A model generated the notes under the pieces. That model did not search any database and had not been told where the DNA came from. It was given only the letters and a program-made list of their open reading frames with translations. Made by a program: the position numbers and the translations under genes. A stretch of DNA of 64,000 nt from Acidobacteriaceae bacterium (GTDB lineage: Bacteria > Acidobacteriota > Terriglobia > Bryobacterales > Bryobacteraceae). This document shows, piece by piece, positions 18,419 to 26,339 of the stretch. The stretch covers positions 1-64,000 of the forward strand of contig JAFAMD010000048.1 in assembly GCA_019233755.1 (NCBI GenBank). Reading direction: 5' to 3'. Within the stretch, counting starts at the first letter, position 1. Every line of letters starts with the position of its first letter.

Positions 18419-19737
18419 ATCGTGTTCTCACCCTTGAGGGCGGCTTCGATTGCATTGCACGCGGTTTGCAAGCCGTCCTCGGCCCTGATTCGCTCGCTTA
18501 GTTCCGCCGCGCGCTCGGCATAACAAGAGTTATCCAGTAATTCGCGCATAACTCCGATCACTTTTTCCGCGGTGTACTGGTTGCGGTTCACCCATCGCGC
18601 AACACCCAGTCGTTTCAGCCGTTCTGCATTGTCGGGCTGATCGTGCGACCACGGTACAACGAGCATCGGCCGCCCGGCTCGCAACGCCTGTGCGGTCGTA
18701 CCGATGCCGCCCTGATGGACGGTCAGCGCAGCTCTTGGCAGCACTTTCGAGTAGGGAGCATAATCCGCTACAAAGACTGATTGTGGAAGTTCGTTTGGCA
18801 ATTGCGCGCGCTCCTTCGCGCCTGCCAGGAGAACGGCCCGAACCCTCAGTTTGAGCGCCAACTTCAGGCTCTCGCGATAAAACGTCCCGGGATGCATCAC
18901 CGCCGAAGAGCCAAGCGTAAAAACCACCGGAGGCGGACCTGTATCAAGAAAACGAGCCAGTTCGGCGGTCACCTGCTCGTCGGTGTGCGGCGAGTATCGC
19001 GCAAAGCCCTCTCCACGCCGGTCATAGAAAACGAACCCGGTGATGAGAACATTCTTTGGCCAGTCGGGTTGCGGGGAGGCGAATTGCCGCGAAAACAGCG
19101 CCAGCGTGCGGCAGGGCGAGAACGATCCCTCAAAGATGGGATTCTCAGCGGTCGATAATCCGAGCCGCTTGCGCAAGCGGAGCAGTGGTTCGCCCCATCG
19201 CCTCACGCGTGCCTTTCCCATTGCGAATAGGGCGACTCTGGCGCCGCGGCCCAGTCTGTACACATGTCTCAGCCATGCCGGCGGAAGCACAGGTGGGTCG
19301 TCAGCGGACAGAAAAATTGAGGGCTGCGGCACAACGCTGATCCACGGAAGTTTCAAAACCTCGGCCACAGTGGGACCTGCATACGCCGCCGGATGTGTGA
19401 GTAAGAGATCTGCTCCAGCACATCCTGCGGAAAGATCTTCGTAGGCCTGTTCCACACGGGGCATGAGGTAATCGCGAATCAAGTATTCGGGTCCTCGTAG
19501 TGGATGCCACACTTTTTCAATGATGTCCGGCCGTTCCAGCAGTTCTCCCACATCAGGGCGCACCGGGGAGAAACCGATGCCCTCCGCCTGTATCTTCGCG
19601 CGGTACACCTCTGACGTTGCAATAACCGGGTCATGATCGCGGCGGCGCAGTTCAATAGCAATCGCCAGATAGGGATGAAGGTCGCCGAAAGAGCCGAAGG
19701 TGTTCAGAACGATGCGCGCCACGGCTTCTACTATCAT
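18415..19737 (-). CDS. UGT-like glycosyltransferase (GT1 family)
   Basis: This 440-residue protein resembles the UDP-glycosyltransferase/MGT group that glycosylates lipids, sterols or small molecules. The N-terminus (IVLNTFGSFGDLHPYLAIAIELRRRDHD) is the acceptor-binding start of GT-B enzymes. FTLGSSAVMHPG and the donor motif HQGGIGTTAQALRAGRPMLVVPWSHDQPDNAERL near residues 330-370 are diagnostic for GT1. The acceptor is unknown. The gene is first encountered in a minus-strand block (18.4-23.7 kb) of mixed functions, 15 bases downstream of the Gfo/Idh gene. Confidence 0.88.
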   Translation of the reverse strand: MIVEAVARIVLNTFGSFGDLHPYLAIAIELRRRDHDPVIATSEVYRAKIQAEGIGFSPVRPDVGELLERPDIIEKVWHPLRGPEYLIRDYLMPRVEQAYEDLSAGCAGADLLLTHPAAYAGPTVAEVLKLPWISVVPQPSIFLSADDPPVLPPAWLRHVYRLGRGARVALFAMGKARVRRWGEPLLRLRKRLGLSTAENPIFEGSFSPCRTLALFSRQFASPQPDWPKNVLITGFVFYDRRGEGFARYSPHTDEQVTAELARFLDTGPPPVVFTLGSSAVMHPGTFYRESLKLALKLRVRAVLLAGAKERAQLPNELPQSVFVADYAPYSKVLPRAALTVHQGGIGTTAQALRAGRPMLVVPWSHDQPDNAERLKRLGVARWVNRNQYTAEKVIGVMRELLDNSCYAERAAELSERIRAEDGLQTACNAIEAALKGENTI

Positions 19738-19752
19738 CCGTGCCGGGCAATG

Positions 19753-20709
19753 CTACTCGCCGATCGAATGAACATCCTGCACGGAGACCGCCTTCCCGCC
19801 CTCCGCAACGCTCTTTTGCGCGGCATCCATGAATGCGAACATCTCCAGCGTCACGCTGTTCGGCACCGGAGCGGTTTTCGTCTGCATGAAATGGACAATC
19901 TCTTGAACCAGCGGGACGTAACTGAATTTCATGTCCGGGTTCGCATTCAACTTTTGCCCCTTCAAAAACACCACCGCGCCATACTTTCCATACGGTCTTT
20001 GCAAATGTACCGTGCCTAGTCTGCCGTCGCTCCAGCGGCCGGTCACGATGTCGGCGTCGGGCGAAGAAATGCGACTGACTTCCGTGCAACCCGGTCCGAA
20101 GAGCGTATACAGCATCTCCACGCCGTGGATCCCGTACCAGGAGAGATCAAGCTGGTGATGCGGTTCCAGCGGACCGGGCGCCCACACGATGGCACCGGTC
20201 ATATCGGGGCTTCGCATGTCCGCCACTGCGCTGTAGCGAAGCGAAGACGAACTGAACCATGGAATATTTTTCTGCTTCGCCAGATGTGCGATCTCGATGG
20301 CATCCGCCAGCGTTGATGCGAGCGGCTTATCAATGAACACCGGCTTTCCGCAGCTTGCGGCCTCGCGAAACTGCGCCAGATGCGGGCGCCCGTCTACACT
20401 CTCCAGCAGGATGCCATCCACCAGAGGGCATAAATCGCGTATCGTGCTGACAATTTCGACGCCCCATTTGTCGTGCAGCTCGTTGGCATACTGATCCGTG
20501 CGCTTCGCACTCTCCTCGATATCCGGGCTTCCGCCCTTGTAGGCTGCCACCACACGCGCGCCGCCGACGTGATCCGCGGCATTCGGGTCGTTCAGAACAC
20601 TCGTAAATGCAGTTGCGTGGGAGGTATCGGTTCCGATGATTCCTAGCTTCAGATCCGCGGCTGCCAGCGGCCATACGGTAAACACAAAAAGCAAAAGCGT
20701 GAGCTTCAT
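19753..20709 (-). CDS. exported Gfo/Idh/MocA-family oxidoreductase-like protein
   Basis: I chose ATG 20709, giving 318 residues that begin with a hydrophobic signal peptide (MKLTLLLFVFTVWPLAAA). The nucleotide-binding start KLGIIGTDTSHATAF follows directly. The family Lys motif is present as IDKPLASTLADAIEIA. The first glycine motif (GIIGTDTSH) departs from the usual GxGxxG, as in the TDTSH-type secreted proteins I associate with sugar-modifying pathways. Export and the altered loop leave NAD(P) use uncertain; the substrate is unknown. Confidence 0.8.
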   Translation of the reverse strand: MKLTLLLFVFTVWPLAAADLKLGIIGTDTSHATAFTSVLNDPNAADHVGGARVVAAYKGGSPDIEESAKRTDQYANELHDKWGVEIVSTIRDLCPLVDGILLESVDGRPHLAQFREAASCGKPVFIDKPLASTLADAIEIAHLAKQKNIPWFSSSSLRYSAVADMRSPDMTGAIVWAPGPLEPHHQLDLSWYGIHGVEMLYTLFGPGCTEVSRISSPDADIVTGRWSDGRLGTVHLQRPYGKYGAVVFLKGQKLNANPDMKFSYVPLVQEIVHFMQTKTAPVPNSVTLEMFAFMDAAQKSVAEGGKAVSVQDVHSIGE

Positions 20710-20818
20710 AGACGTGGAACCACCATATCGAACCGCCATGTCGAACCGGCGGTCTTCGATCGGCACACATGCAAGGTACGCCCGATGGTGGCAGGGAACT
20801 GCTCTTGCTTTGCCGCTT

Positions 20819-21319
20819 TTACACCCGCTTCGACAAATGCGACATCATCAGCGCGAGCGCTCCCGCACCCAGCGCCTGCACCACGGTAGGATGCTGCGCA
20901 TAGAATTGGCTGGCCCGATCGACAATCGAGGGATCTTTTGTCTGGGCGTGCTCCGCTAGCTGTTGCACTGCCGACGCTGAAACTTGGTTCGCCTGCTCTG
21001 GCGTGACGTTCGGGTTGCGCAGCAATCCGGAAAACTGCTGCAGTAGTGGACCGCTCAAACTTCCTCCGCCCGCGCTGAGCAACTGACTCAATATGCCCGC
21101 GCGCTGCTGGCCGTCCGACTGATTGAAAAGCGTTGCCAGCATCTGCGGGAACGCAGGTGTCTGGTTTGACCGGAAGGCTTCCGCTATAGCATCTGCTAAA
21201 TGGGGCTGGGGAGCCGCTTGCGAAACCTTCGCGAAGTCTCCCTGCGTATTCGCGGGTGGCGCGGACGCACTCGCGCCCGCGTAGGATTGCAGCACATTGA
21301 CGAAGTCAGCTAGTGACAT
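20819..21319 (-). CDS. hypothetical protein, mostly helical
   Basis: This 166-residue protein starts MSLADFVNVLQSYAGAS and is rich in Ala, Gln and Ser. It has regularly spaced helices (QQRAGILSQLLSAGGG, PLLQQFSGLLRN, ANQVSASAVQQLAEHA) and ends in a short hydrophobic segment (VVQALGAGALALMMSHL). I do not recognise a named domain; the Gly-Gly-Gly/LLQQ pattern is reminiscent of DUF937/YidB-like proteins, which is only a suggestion. It lies 8 bases after the LysM-protein gene on the same strand, so a joint envelope role is plausible. Confidence 0.65.
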   Translation of the reverse strand: MSLADFVNVLQSYAGASASAPPANTQGDFAKVSQAAPQPHLADAIAEAFRSNQTPAFPQMLATLFNQSDGQQRAGILSQLLSAGGGSLSGPLLQQFSGLLRNPNVTPEQANQVSASAVQQLAEHAQTKDPSIVDRASQFYAQHPTVVQALGAGALALMMSHLSKRV

Positions 21320-21327
21320 GACATTGT

Positions 21328-21768
21328 TCAGCTCGGGATCACGAGCTCCTGCCCGACTTGAATCTTGTTCGGATCACTCAGCTTATCCCGATTAGCCTCA
21401 AAAATACGGTTGTAATCGGTAGCCTTGCCATAGAATTGCTCGGCAATTTTCGAGAGAGTGTCGCCCGGTTTTACGGTATACGTGCGCGTGCTTGCGCTCG
21501 CACCGGCAGAGGCCGATGCAGCGGCAGCCTGCGTCTTTTGAGGTGCAAGGCTCGGATCTATCGTCAGATCACAGGTTAGATCGCTGTAAGCGGGGTCGGC
21601 AGCTTTGATCTGATTCCACACTTCGTTCTTGGCATCCTGGGAGGGCGCCGCTCCCTGGATAAACAATTTATTGTCTTGTACATGCAGGTGCGTCAGCCGA
21701 ACACCCAGGCGCTGGATCGCATCCAATGCGGAGCGATACTTGTTCTTTAACTCATCCAAACGGTCCAT
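21328..21768 (-). CDS. LysM-domain protein with N-terminal BON-like region (Kbp-like)
   Basis: The start is set at ATG 21768 because GGAGGTTGA lies 2-3 bases upstream in the mRNA sense, giving 146 residues. The N-terminal half (about 1-70) resembles a BON-like fold (LHVQDNKLFIQGAAPSQDAKNEVW). An Ala/Ser-rich linker follows, then a C-terminal LysM domain (about 95-145: YTVKPGDTLSKIAEQFYG ... NKIQVGQELVIP). This layout matches E. coli Kbp/YgaU, a potassium-binding protein, or related peptidoglycan-associated proteins. No signal peptide is seen, which also fits Kbp. It is in tandem with the 20819-21319 gene. Confidence 0.85.
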   Translation of the reverse strand: MDRLDELKNKYRSALDAIQRLGVRLTHLHVQDNKLFIQGAAPSQDAKNEVWNQIKAADPAYSDLTCDLTIDPSLAPQKTQAAAASASAGASASTRTYTVKPGDTLSKIAEQFYGKATDYNRIFEANRDKLSDPNKIQVGQELVIPS

Positions 21769-21851
21769 ATTCAACCTCCCGGCTGTGGATGACACCAGCG
21801 CGATTCCGTTGCTCTTTAAATGCACCGAGAGCACGCGCCCTATTTCACAAA

Positions 21852-22829
21852 TTACGAGTGCCCGAGGATAGCGTGCGGCCTGTAAGGTTCTTCCAGGCAC
21901 TTGATCTCTTCGTCGCTGAGTTTCAATGCGAGAGCATTCACGGCATCTTCGAGGTGATTCGGTTTGCTCGCGCCGATGATTGGCGCTGCGATGCCCGGCT
22001 TCGAGAGAATCCACGCCAGGGCTACCTGCATATTTGGCACCCCGCGCGCCTTCGCCACGTTGCTCACGCGGTCCGCAACAGCGAAGTCATCATCCTGGTA
22101 ATACATTTGCATCGCGTAGTCATCTGTTTTTGCGCGCGTGGTCTCTCCGCCTTGCCTATTGCGATTGCCGGCGAGAAAACCGCGTGCCAGCGGCGACCAC
22201 GGGATGATGCCGATGCCCTGACCGCGGCACAACGGTATCATCTCGCGCTCTTCTTCGCGATAGATGAGGTTGTAGTGATTCTGCATCGATACAAAGCGCG
22301 TCCAGTTGTGCAGATCGGCAATGTAAAGCGACTGTGCGAACTGCCAGGCATACATAGATGACGCCCCGACATAGCGCGCCTTCCCTGCTTTCACGACATC
22401 ATGCAGCGCTTCGAGCGTCTCTTCGATGGGCGTGCTGTAGTCCCAGCGATGGATCTGATAGAGATCCACATAATCTGTGCCGAGCCGCCTCAGGCTGTGA
22501 TCGATCTCAGTCATGACGGCTTTTCGGGAAAGCCCGCGGCCGTTAGGATCCTCCCGCATCGGGTTGAAGAGCTTGGTGGCGATTACAACCTCTTCACGGC
22601 TCGAAGAATCGCGAAGAGCACGCCCGAGAACTTCTTCGCTTGCACCGAGCGAATACATGTTGGCCGTATCGAAGAAATTGATGCCCGCCTCCAGAGCGCG
22701 TTTGATGAACGGCCGGCTGTCTTCCTCGTCTAGTACCCATTCGCGCCACTTCCTCGAGCCGTAAGTCATACAGCCCAGACACAGGCGCGACACTCTGAGC
22801 CCCGATTTCCCGAGGTTGACGTATTCCAT
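21852..22829 (-). CDS. aldo/keto reductase
   Basis: With ATG 22829 the product is 325 residues (ATG 22838 adds MPG). Family features are MEYVNLGKSGLRVSRLCLGCMTYG, FDTANMYSLGASEEVLGRAL (catalytic Asp/Tyr), VVIATKLFNP (catalytic Lys), VDLYQIHRWDYSTPIEETLEAL (catalytic His) and a C-terminal IIGASKPNHLEDAV NADPH-binding segment. It is a cytosolic NADPH-dependent reductase of the AKR group; the substrate is unknown. It lies 43 bases after the DUF4097-like gene. The longer upstream frame overlaps that gene in another phase and is not coding. Confidence 0.9.
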   Translation of the reverse strand: MEYVNLGKSGLRVSRLCLGCMTYGSRKWREWVLDEEDSRPFIKRALEAGINFFDTANMYSLGASEEVLGRALRDSSSREEVVIATKLFNPMREDPNGRGLSRKAVMTEIDHSLRRLGTDYVDLYQIHRWDYSTPIEETLEALHDVVKAGKARYVGASSMYAWQFAQSLYIADLHNWTRFVSMQNHYNLIYREEEREMIPLCRGQGIGIIPWSPLARGFLAGNRNRQGGETTRAKTDDYAMQMYYQDDDFAVADRVSNVAKARGVPNMQVALAWILSKPGIAAPIIGASKPNHLEDAVNALALKLSDEEIKCLEEPYRPHAILGHS

Positions 22830-22872
22830 ACCCGGCATTATGACGCGCGGGGTTTCGAGACCGGGCTGCGTG

Positions 22873-23727
22873 TCACTCGACCGTGATGCTCCCCGAGTCG
22901 GCGCGAATAGTGACCTGCGGCCCTCCATTGTGGATTTTTCCCTCAACGTGATGCCGGGAGAAGCCGCTGCTGACAACCATTTCCGGAACCGAGATATGGC
23001 CGCTTTCCGCTTCGATACTGAGGTCGTATCCGCCGCCGGGCGCAAGCTTGACGGTGATGCCTCCGGAATCGGCCTTCGCGTGAATGGGCGCGGGATTTGT
23101 CTGAGCCAGCCGGATGCCACCCGAGTCGGTTCGTGCCTCAATGCTGCCCGACACACCGGTCGCTTCGATTCCGCCGGAGTCAACGTGGGCGGATACCGGG
23201 CCGTTGATGTTGCTGAGGTGGATACTTCCGGAGTCGGCGGCTGCGCGGACCTCGGATGCGATGTTGCGGATTTCGATTCCCCCTGAATCCGTGTGACAAT
23301 CCGCCGGGCCACGTATACCTTCGACACGGATTCCTCCCGAGTCAGCGTGGGCGCGGAGCTGGGTATCAGAAGGCGTCTGGATCTCCAGACGCATAGAGAC
23401 GTTTTTGAGCAGATCGCGATCATGAACGTACCCGATGCGCACGCGATTGCCGCTTTGTTCCACGGGCGGGTTACGCTCCAGTTCGCGAATGCGTGACTCC
23501 ACATCGCTTGAATCAAACCAGCCGTGCTGCCCCTTGAGAATTGCATGCACCCGCAGAGTTCCGGAAGAGCCAGGTGTTACCGTAATTCCTCCCGAGTCTG
23601 TCTTGACGTCAAGATCAACTGGGCCGGAAACGGCGAGGGATCGGTCGAATGACCCTTCCGCCTGTGCTCCTGCCATGAGGCTGGCAGTCCAGACGAAGGG
23701 GACAAGAGTCAGGGCGAAAACTTTCAT
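22873..23727 (-). CDS. exported DUF4097-like repeat protein with DSGG beta repeats
   Basis: ATG 23727 is supported by AGAGGAG about 8 bases upstream and gives 284 residues with a signal peptide (MKVFALTLVPFVWTASLMAGAQA). The mature part consists largely of a short repeat centred on DSGGI or a variant, about nine copies: TDSGGITV, ADSGGIRVEG, TDSGGIEIRN, ADSGSIHLSN, VDSGGIEATG, TDSGGIRLAQ, ADSGGITVKL, AESGHISVPE and ADSGSITVE. The spacing is 17-20 residues, except where a longer insert follows the first copy. Such repeats suit a right-handed beta helix as proposed for DUF4097 'adhesin' proteins. The role is unknown; probably periplasmic or surface. Confidence 0.82.
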   Translation of the reverse strand: MKVFALTLVPFVWTASLMAGAQAEGSFDRSLAVSGPVDLDVKTDSGGITVTPGSSGTLRVHAILKGQHGWFDSSDVESRIRELERNPPVEQSGNRVRIGYVHDRDLLKNVSMRLEIQTPSDTQLRAHADSGGIRVEGIRGPADCHTDSGGIEIRNIASEVRAAADSGSIHLSNINGPVSAHVDSGGIEATGVSGSIEARTDSGGIRLAQTNPAPIHAKADSGGITVKLAPGGGYDLSIEAESGHISVPEMVVSSGFSRHHVEGKIHNGGPQVTIRADSGSITVE

Positions 23728-23799
23728 AGGTTTACTCCTCTCGGGGCGCTGCTGAGTCAATACGCAGATCGGCGCGCAATGTTCAAAGAAGTGTCGCGC

Positions 23800-23837
23800 G
23801 GACGGACTGGAAGCGTCCGAGAGTAGTTAGTCCGTCC
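23800..23837. repeat. 9-bp inverted repeat between DUF4097 gene and fic
   Basis: GGACGGACT and AGTCCGTCC are perfect inverted arms separated by 20 bases. They lie between the start of the minus-strand DUF4097 gene and the fic upstream region, so they are not a terminator for either. They could form a cruciform or be a dyad binding site. Confidence 0.35.
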
Positions 23838-23885
23838 ACCGTTTGATTTTTGGGATCACACGGGCGAAAGACAATACATAAACAT

Positions 23886-23992
23886 CGGCATATAGAACGG
23901 CAGTAAGGCCGGCAATAAAAAGGTTTTGTATGCCACTTAAAGTATTGCCTTCAATAGCTTAAGATAACAATAGATCGGCATTACAACCGGCA
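23886..23992. promoter_or_regulatory. phased 12-bp CGGCA repeats upstream of fic, probable operator array
   Basis: CGGCA occurs at 23886, 23898 and 23910, exactly 12 bases apart, then again at 23976 and 23988, also 12 apart. Each is followed by an A/T-richer 7-mer. Two inverted TGCC copies (23931, 23946) lie between the clusters. The last copy ends 5 bases before the assumed fic ATG. Regular spacing close to a helical turn indicates protein binding on one DNA face, most simply autoregulation. That interpretation is inference. Confidence 0.5.
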
Positions 23993-23996
23993 TTTC

Positions 23997-25178
23997 ATGA
24001 CGCTTTGTCCAGCAATTGAACCAGTTCTGCCTGAGGACAGCCAACACGTTTTGGACGATATGGCCTTTGACCTCACGTCTTCCGCGAACGCTCTCGCGAG
24101 TCAGCTCAGCCCCGTTGTTCGAACAAGCGTCGGCGAATTGGTCCGGTCGATGAACTGCTACTACTCCAATTTAATTGAGGGTCACAATACGGTGCCGCGC
24201 GATATCGAGCGCGCGCTGGCGCACGAGTATGCGTCGGAACCAACGCGCCGGAACCTCCAGCTCGAAGCCGTCGCGCATGTCCAACTTCAGCGCAAGATCG
24301 ACCTTGGCGCTGATCCTCCAGACGACCCTGTTTCGATCTCCTACATCCGATGGCTGCACCGCGAATTCTGCTCGCTATTGCCCCTAGAACTGCTCTGGGT
24401 TGAGAACCCCGATACGGGAGAAAGACTGTGCATCAGTCCCGGCGAGATTCGGACTCAAAGCGTCAAGATCGGATTCCATGTGCCTCCAAGCCCTGATGAG
24501 CTCGTCGCCTGTTTGGAACGATTTGAAGAAGCTTATTCCGGGGCACTGAGCAAGGTCCGGAGGGTGATCGCCGTCGCAGCGTCTCATCATCGGCTTTTGT
24601 GGATTCACCCGTTCCTCGATGGAAACGGTCGTGTCGCGCGACTCATGGCTCACGCCCTGCTTCGACGGCTGAACATTGGAAACAGTCTCTGGTCTGTGTC
24701 CCGAGGACTGGCCAGACACGTCTCCGAATACAAATCGCTGCTTATGGCGGCGGATAATCCTCGCCAAAATGATTACGACGGGCGCGGGAATCTCTCGGAA
24801 CGGGCCCTCTTTGAGTTTTGCGTCTTCTTCCTTCGCGTTTGCATGGATCAGGTGCAATTCATGCAATCGCTTTTGGACCCGGGCAACCTGCTTCGCAGAA
24901 TTGAACTCTTTTGCCGAGATGAAGTCGAAGCGGGACGCTTACCCAAGCTCGCGTATCAAGTCCTGCGCGAGGCCGTACTGCAAGGCGAAGTTGATCGCGG
25001 GCATGTCCCAAGCCTCATCGGCCTTCGAGAACGCGCCGCTCGTAACGTGACTGCTGCTTTGATAGCAAAAGGGCTTCTCACGTCCGAAACCCCTAAAGGG
25101 CCGCTCCGGCTTGCCTTTCCAACGGAGGCTGTCGAGCGGTGGTTCCCAGCGCTATACCCGGGTACTGGCCCAGGATAG
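23997..25178 (+). CDS. Fic-domain protein (probable AMPylase) with N-terminal inhibitory motif and C-terminal winged-helix-like region
   Basis: This 393-residue protein has the full Fic active-site motif HPFLDGNGRVAR (His204 onward), which transfers AMP or another nucleotide moiety to target hydroxyls. S57-NLI-E61-G62 matches the (S/T)xxxE(G/N) inhibitory helix, placed N-terminally as in class II Fic enzymes, so the protein is probably self-inhibited and needs no separate antitoxin. The C-terminal part (about 310-390: LAYQVLREAVLQGEVDRG ... ERAARNVTAALIAKGLLTSE) looks like a winged helix. No Shine-Dalgarno precedes ATG 23997. The neighbours give no target. Confidence 0.88.
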   Translation: MTLCPAIEPVLPEDSQHVLDDMAFDLTSSANALASQLSPVVRTSVGELVRSMNCYYSNLIEGHNTVPRDIERALAHEYASEPTRRNLQLEAVAHVQLQRKIDLGADPPDDPVSISYIRWLHREFCSLLPLELLWVENPDTGERLCISPGEIRTQSVKIGFHVPPSPDELVACLERFEEAYSGALSKVRRVIAVAASHHRLLWIHPFLDGNGRVARLMAHALLRRLNIGNSLWSVSRGLARHVSEYKSLLMAADNPRQNDYDGRGNLSERALFEFCVFFLRVCMDQVQFMQSLLDPGNLLRRIELFCRDEVEAGRLPKLAYQVLREAVLQGEVDRGHVPSLIGLRERAARNVTAALIAKGLLTSETPKGPLRLAFPTEAVERWFPALYPGTGPG

Positions 25179-25308
25179 ACATCGTGCCCAGTTCCGGCCG
25201 AAGTGAGGCCGCTGCTTACTCACCGTCATGATGATGAGCGCCATCAGGGCCATGATCAACAAGAGATTGCAGGGTTGCGGCGGTTTAGCGGAAGTGCCTG
25301 AGAATCAA

Positions 25309-25382
25309 TGGCTGGGAGGCAGGGACTCGAACCCCGATACGCAGATCCAGAGTCTGCAGTCTTACCATTAGACGACCTCCCA
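25309..25382 (-). tRNA. tRNA-Gln (anticodon CTG)
   Basis: Read on the minus strand, the 74-base sequence folds as a cloverleaf. The acceptor arm TGGGAGG pairs with CCTCCCA, followed by G73 and an encoded CCA. The anticodon stem GCAGA/TCTGC encloses loop CTCTGGA with anticodon CTG, reading CAG. The T arm contains GGTTCGAGTCC. The gene lies between fic and the sortase gene, 50 bases downstream of the sortase stop. The 130 bases between fic and the tRNA hold no supported gene. Confidence 0.95.
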
Positions 25383-25432
25383 AGGGTTCAACCGCCAGTA
25401 TACCAGCCGGATGCGGCAGAAGGGCCGTTTTC

Positions 25433-26335
25433 CTAGGAAAAACGCCGTGGCGCAGGTGCTGATCGTCTGTCCCGTTTCGTGGCCGCGAGCTTTTCTTGGC
25501 CGGACGGGTTATTCGACACGAGCTTGGCCTCCACGATAAAGCGCTTCGGTGCAGACCCGACGTAGTAGAACGGGTAGCACGTAATCATCGTCAGAAGTTT
25601 CGGCTCGTTGGCGATCTCGGCGACGGGTATAAGACCGCCGCCATCCGACCGCAGAACGCTCACATCGGAGGGTCTCACGATCTTCGTTGCAAGCACCCGG
25701 TACGTGTAAGCTCCCAGAGAGTTCTGAAAGGTGACCAGATCGCCCGTTCTGATGTCTTTCAGCGCGCGGAATAGTGTATCGCGGTGAGCCGCGATGGCGA
25801 AGTTTCCTTGCTGACCCGGTAGTGCGGTCGACGGCACATGGCCGACCGCGAGACTGAGGACCCTCGCGTCAACGCCCTCACGAACCATCGCCGAGAGGTG
25901 TAGCCGGCTGATCTCGACACGCCCCAAAATCGATCCGTATACGGGCCGCGGCGCTTGCGGTGCGGGCGATGGCGGACGGGAAGCGGCCACATCCGGAGGC
26001 AGCGCGGTCCCGCCTCCTAACAAAGAGCCGAAAGGCATCGCGGCCCGGATAAAGTCTGCGAAGGTCACCGTTTTGTTGCCTGAAATCTGCTGATCGAACG
26101 CCCAGTTTTCGTAGGCTTGATAAACGTATTCATCTCCAAACGTGTACCCGTAATACCCAAGGGCGCATATTCCGGCGAGGAACAAAATGCGGCGGAGGTG
26201 ACGGAATGTGCCCTGCCTTTTCTGTCTCTGATCCGCGCCCACTCTCCGCCGCACATTATGGCTATGCTCGCCGGGCCGCCAGCCATAAGGACCGCCAGCC
26301 GGACGAATGATAACGGGGCCGGTTACGTTCGCCAT
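25433..26335 (-). CDS. sortase, class D-like
   Basis: ATG 26335 gives 300 residues. A basic cytosolic N-terminus precedes one membrane helix (IRRILFLAGICALGYYGY region, about 50-70), then a Pro-rich linker and the sortase beta-barrel (about 145-290). The catalytic triad is visible: His184 in AIAAHRD, Cys253 in MITCYPF and Arg265 in APKRFIV. The order and the cysteine context suit class D. Sortases cleave an LPxT-type signal and join the protein to an amine acceptor. The gene lies 4 bases after the VWA gene and near an LPHTA-ending exported protein, which points to a dedicated substrate. The stretch before the helix is unusually long. Confidence 0.9.
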   Translation of the reverse strand: MANVTGPVIIRPAGGPYGWRPGEHSHNVRRRVGADQRQKRQGTFRHLRRILFLAGICALGYYGYTFGDEYVYQAYENWAFDQQISGNKTVTFADFIRAAMPFGSLLGGGTALPPDVAASRPPSPAPQAPRPVYGSILGRVEISRLHLSAMVREGVDARVLSLAVGHVPSTALPGQQGNFAIAAHRDTLFRALKDIRTGDLVTFQNSLGAYTYRVLATKIVRPSDVSVLRSDGGGLIPVAEIANEPKLLTMITCYPFYYVGSAPKRFIVEAKLVSNNPSGQEKLAATKRDRRSAPAPRRFS

Positions 26336-26339
26336 AAGA

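Noticed and set aside
25187-25294. Short minus-strand hydrophobic frame between fic and tRNA-Gln
   Set aside because: About 35 codons from a TTG start, without a ribosome binding site; the hydrophobic run could occur by chance.
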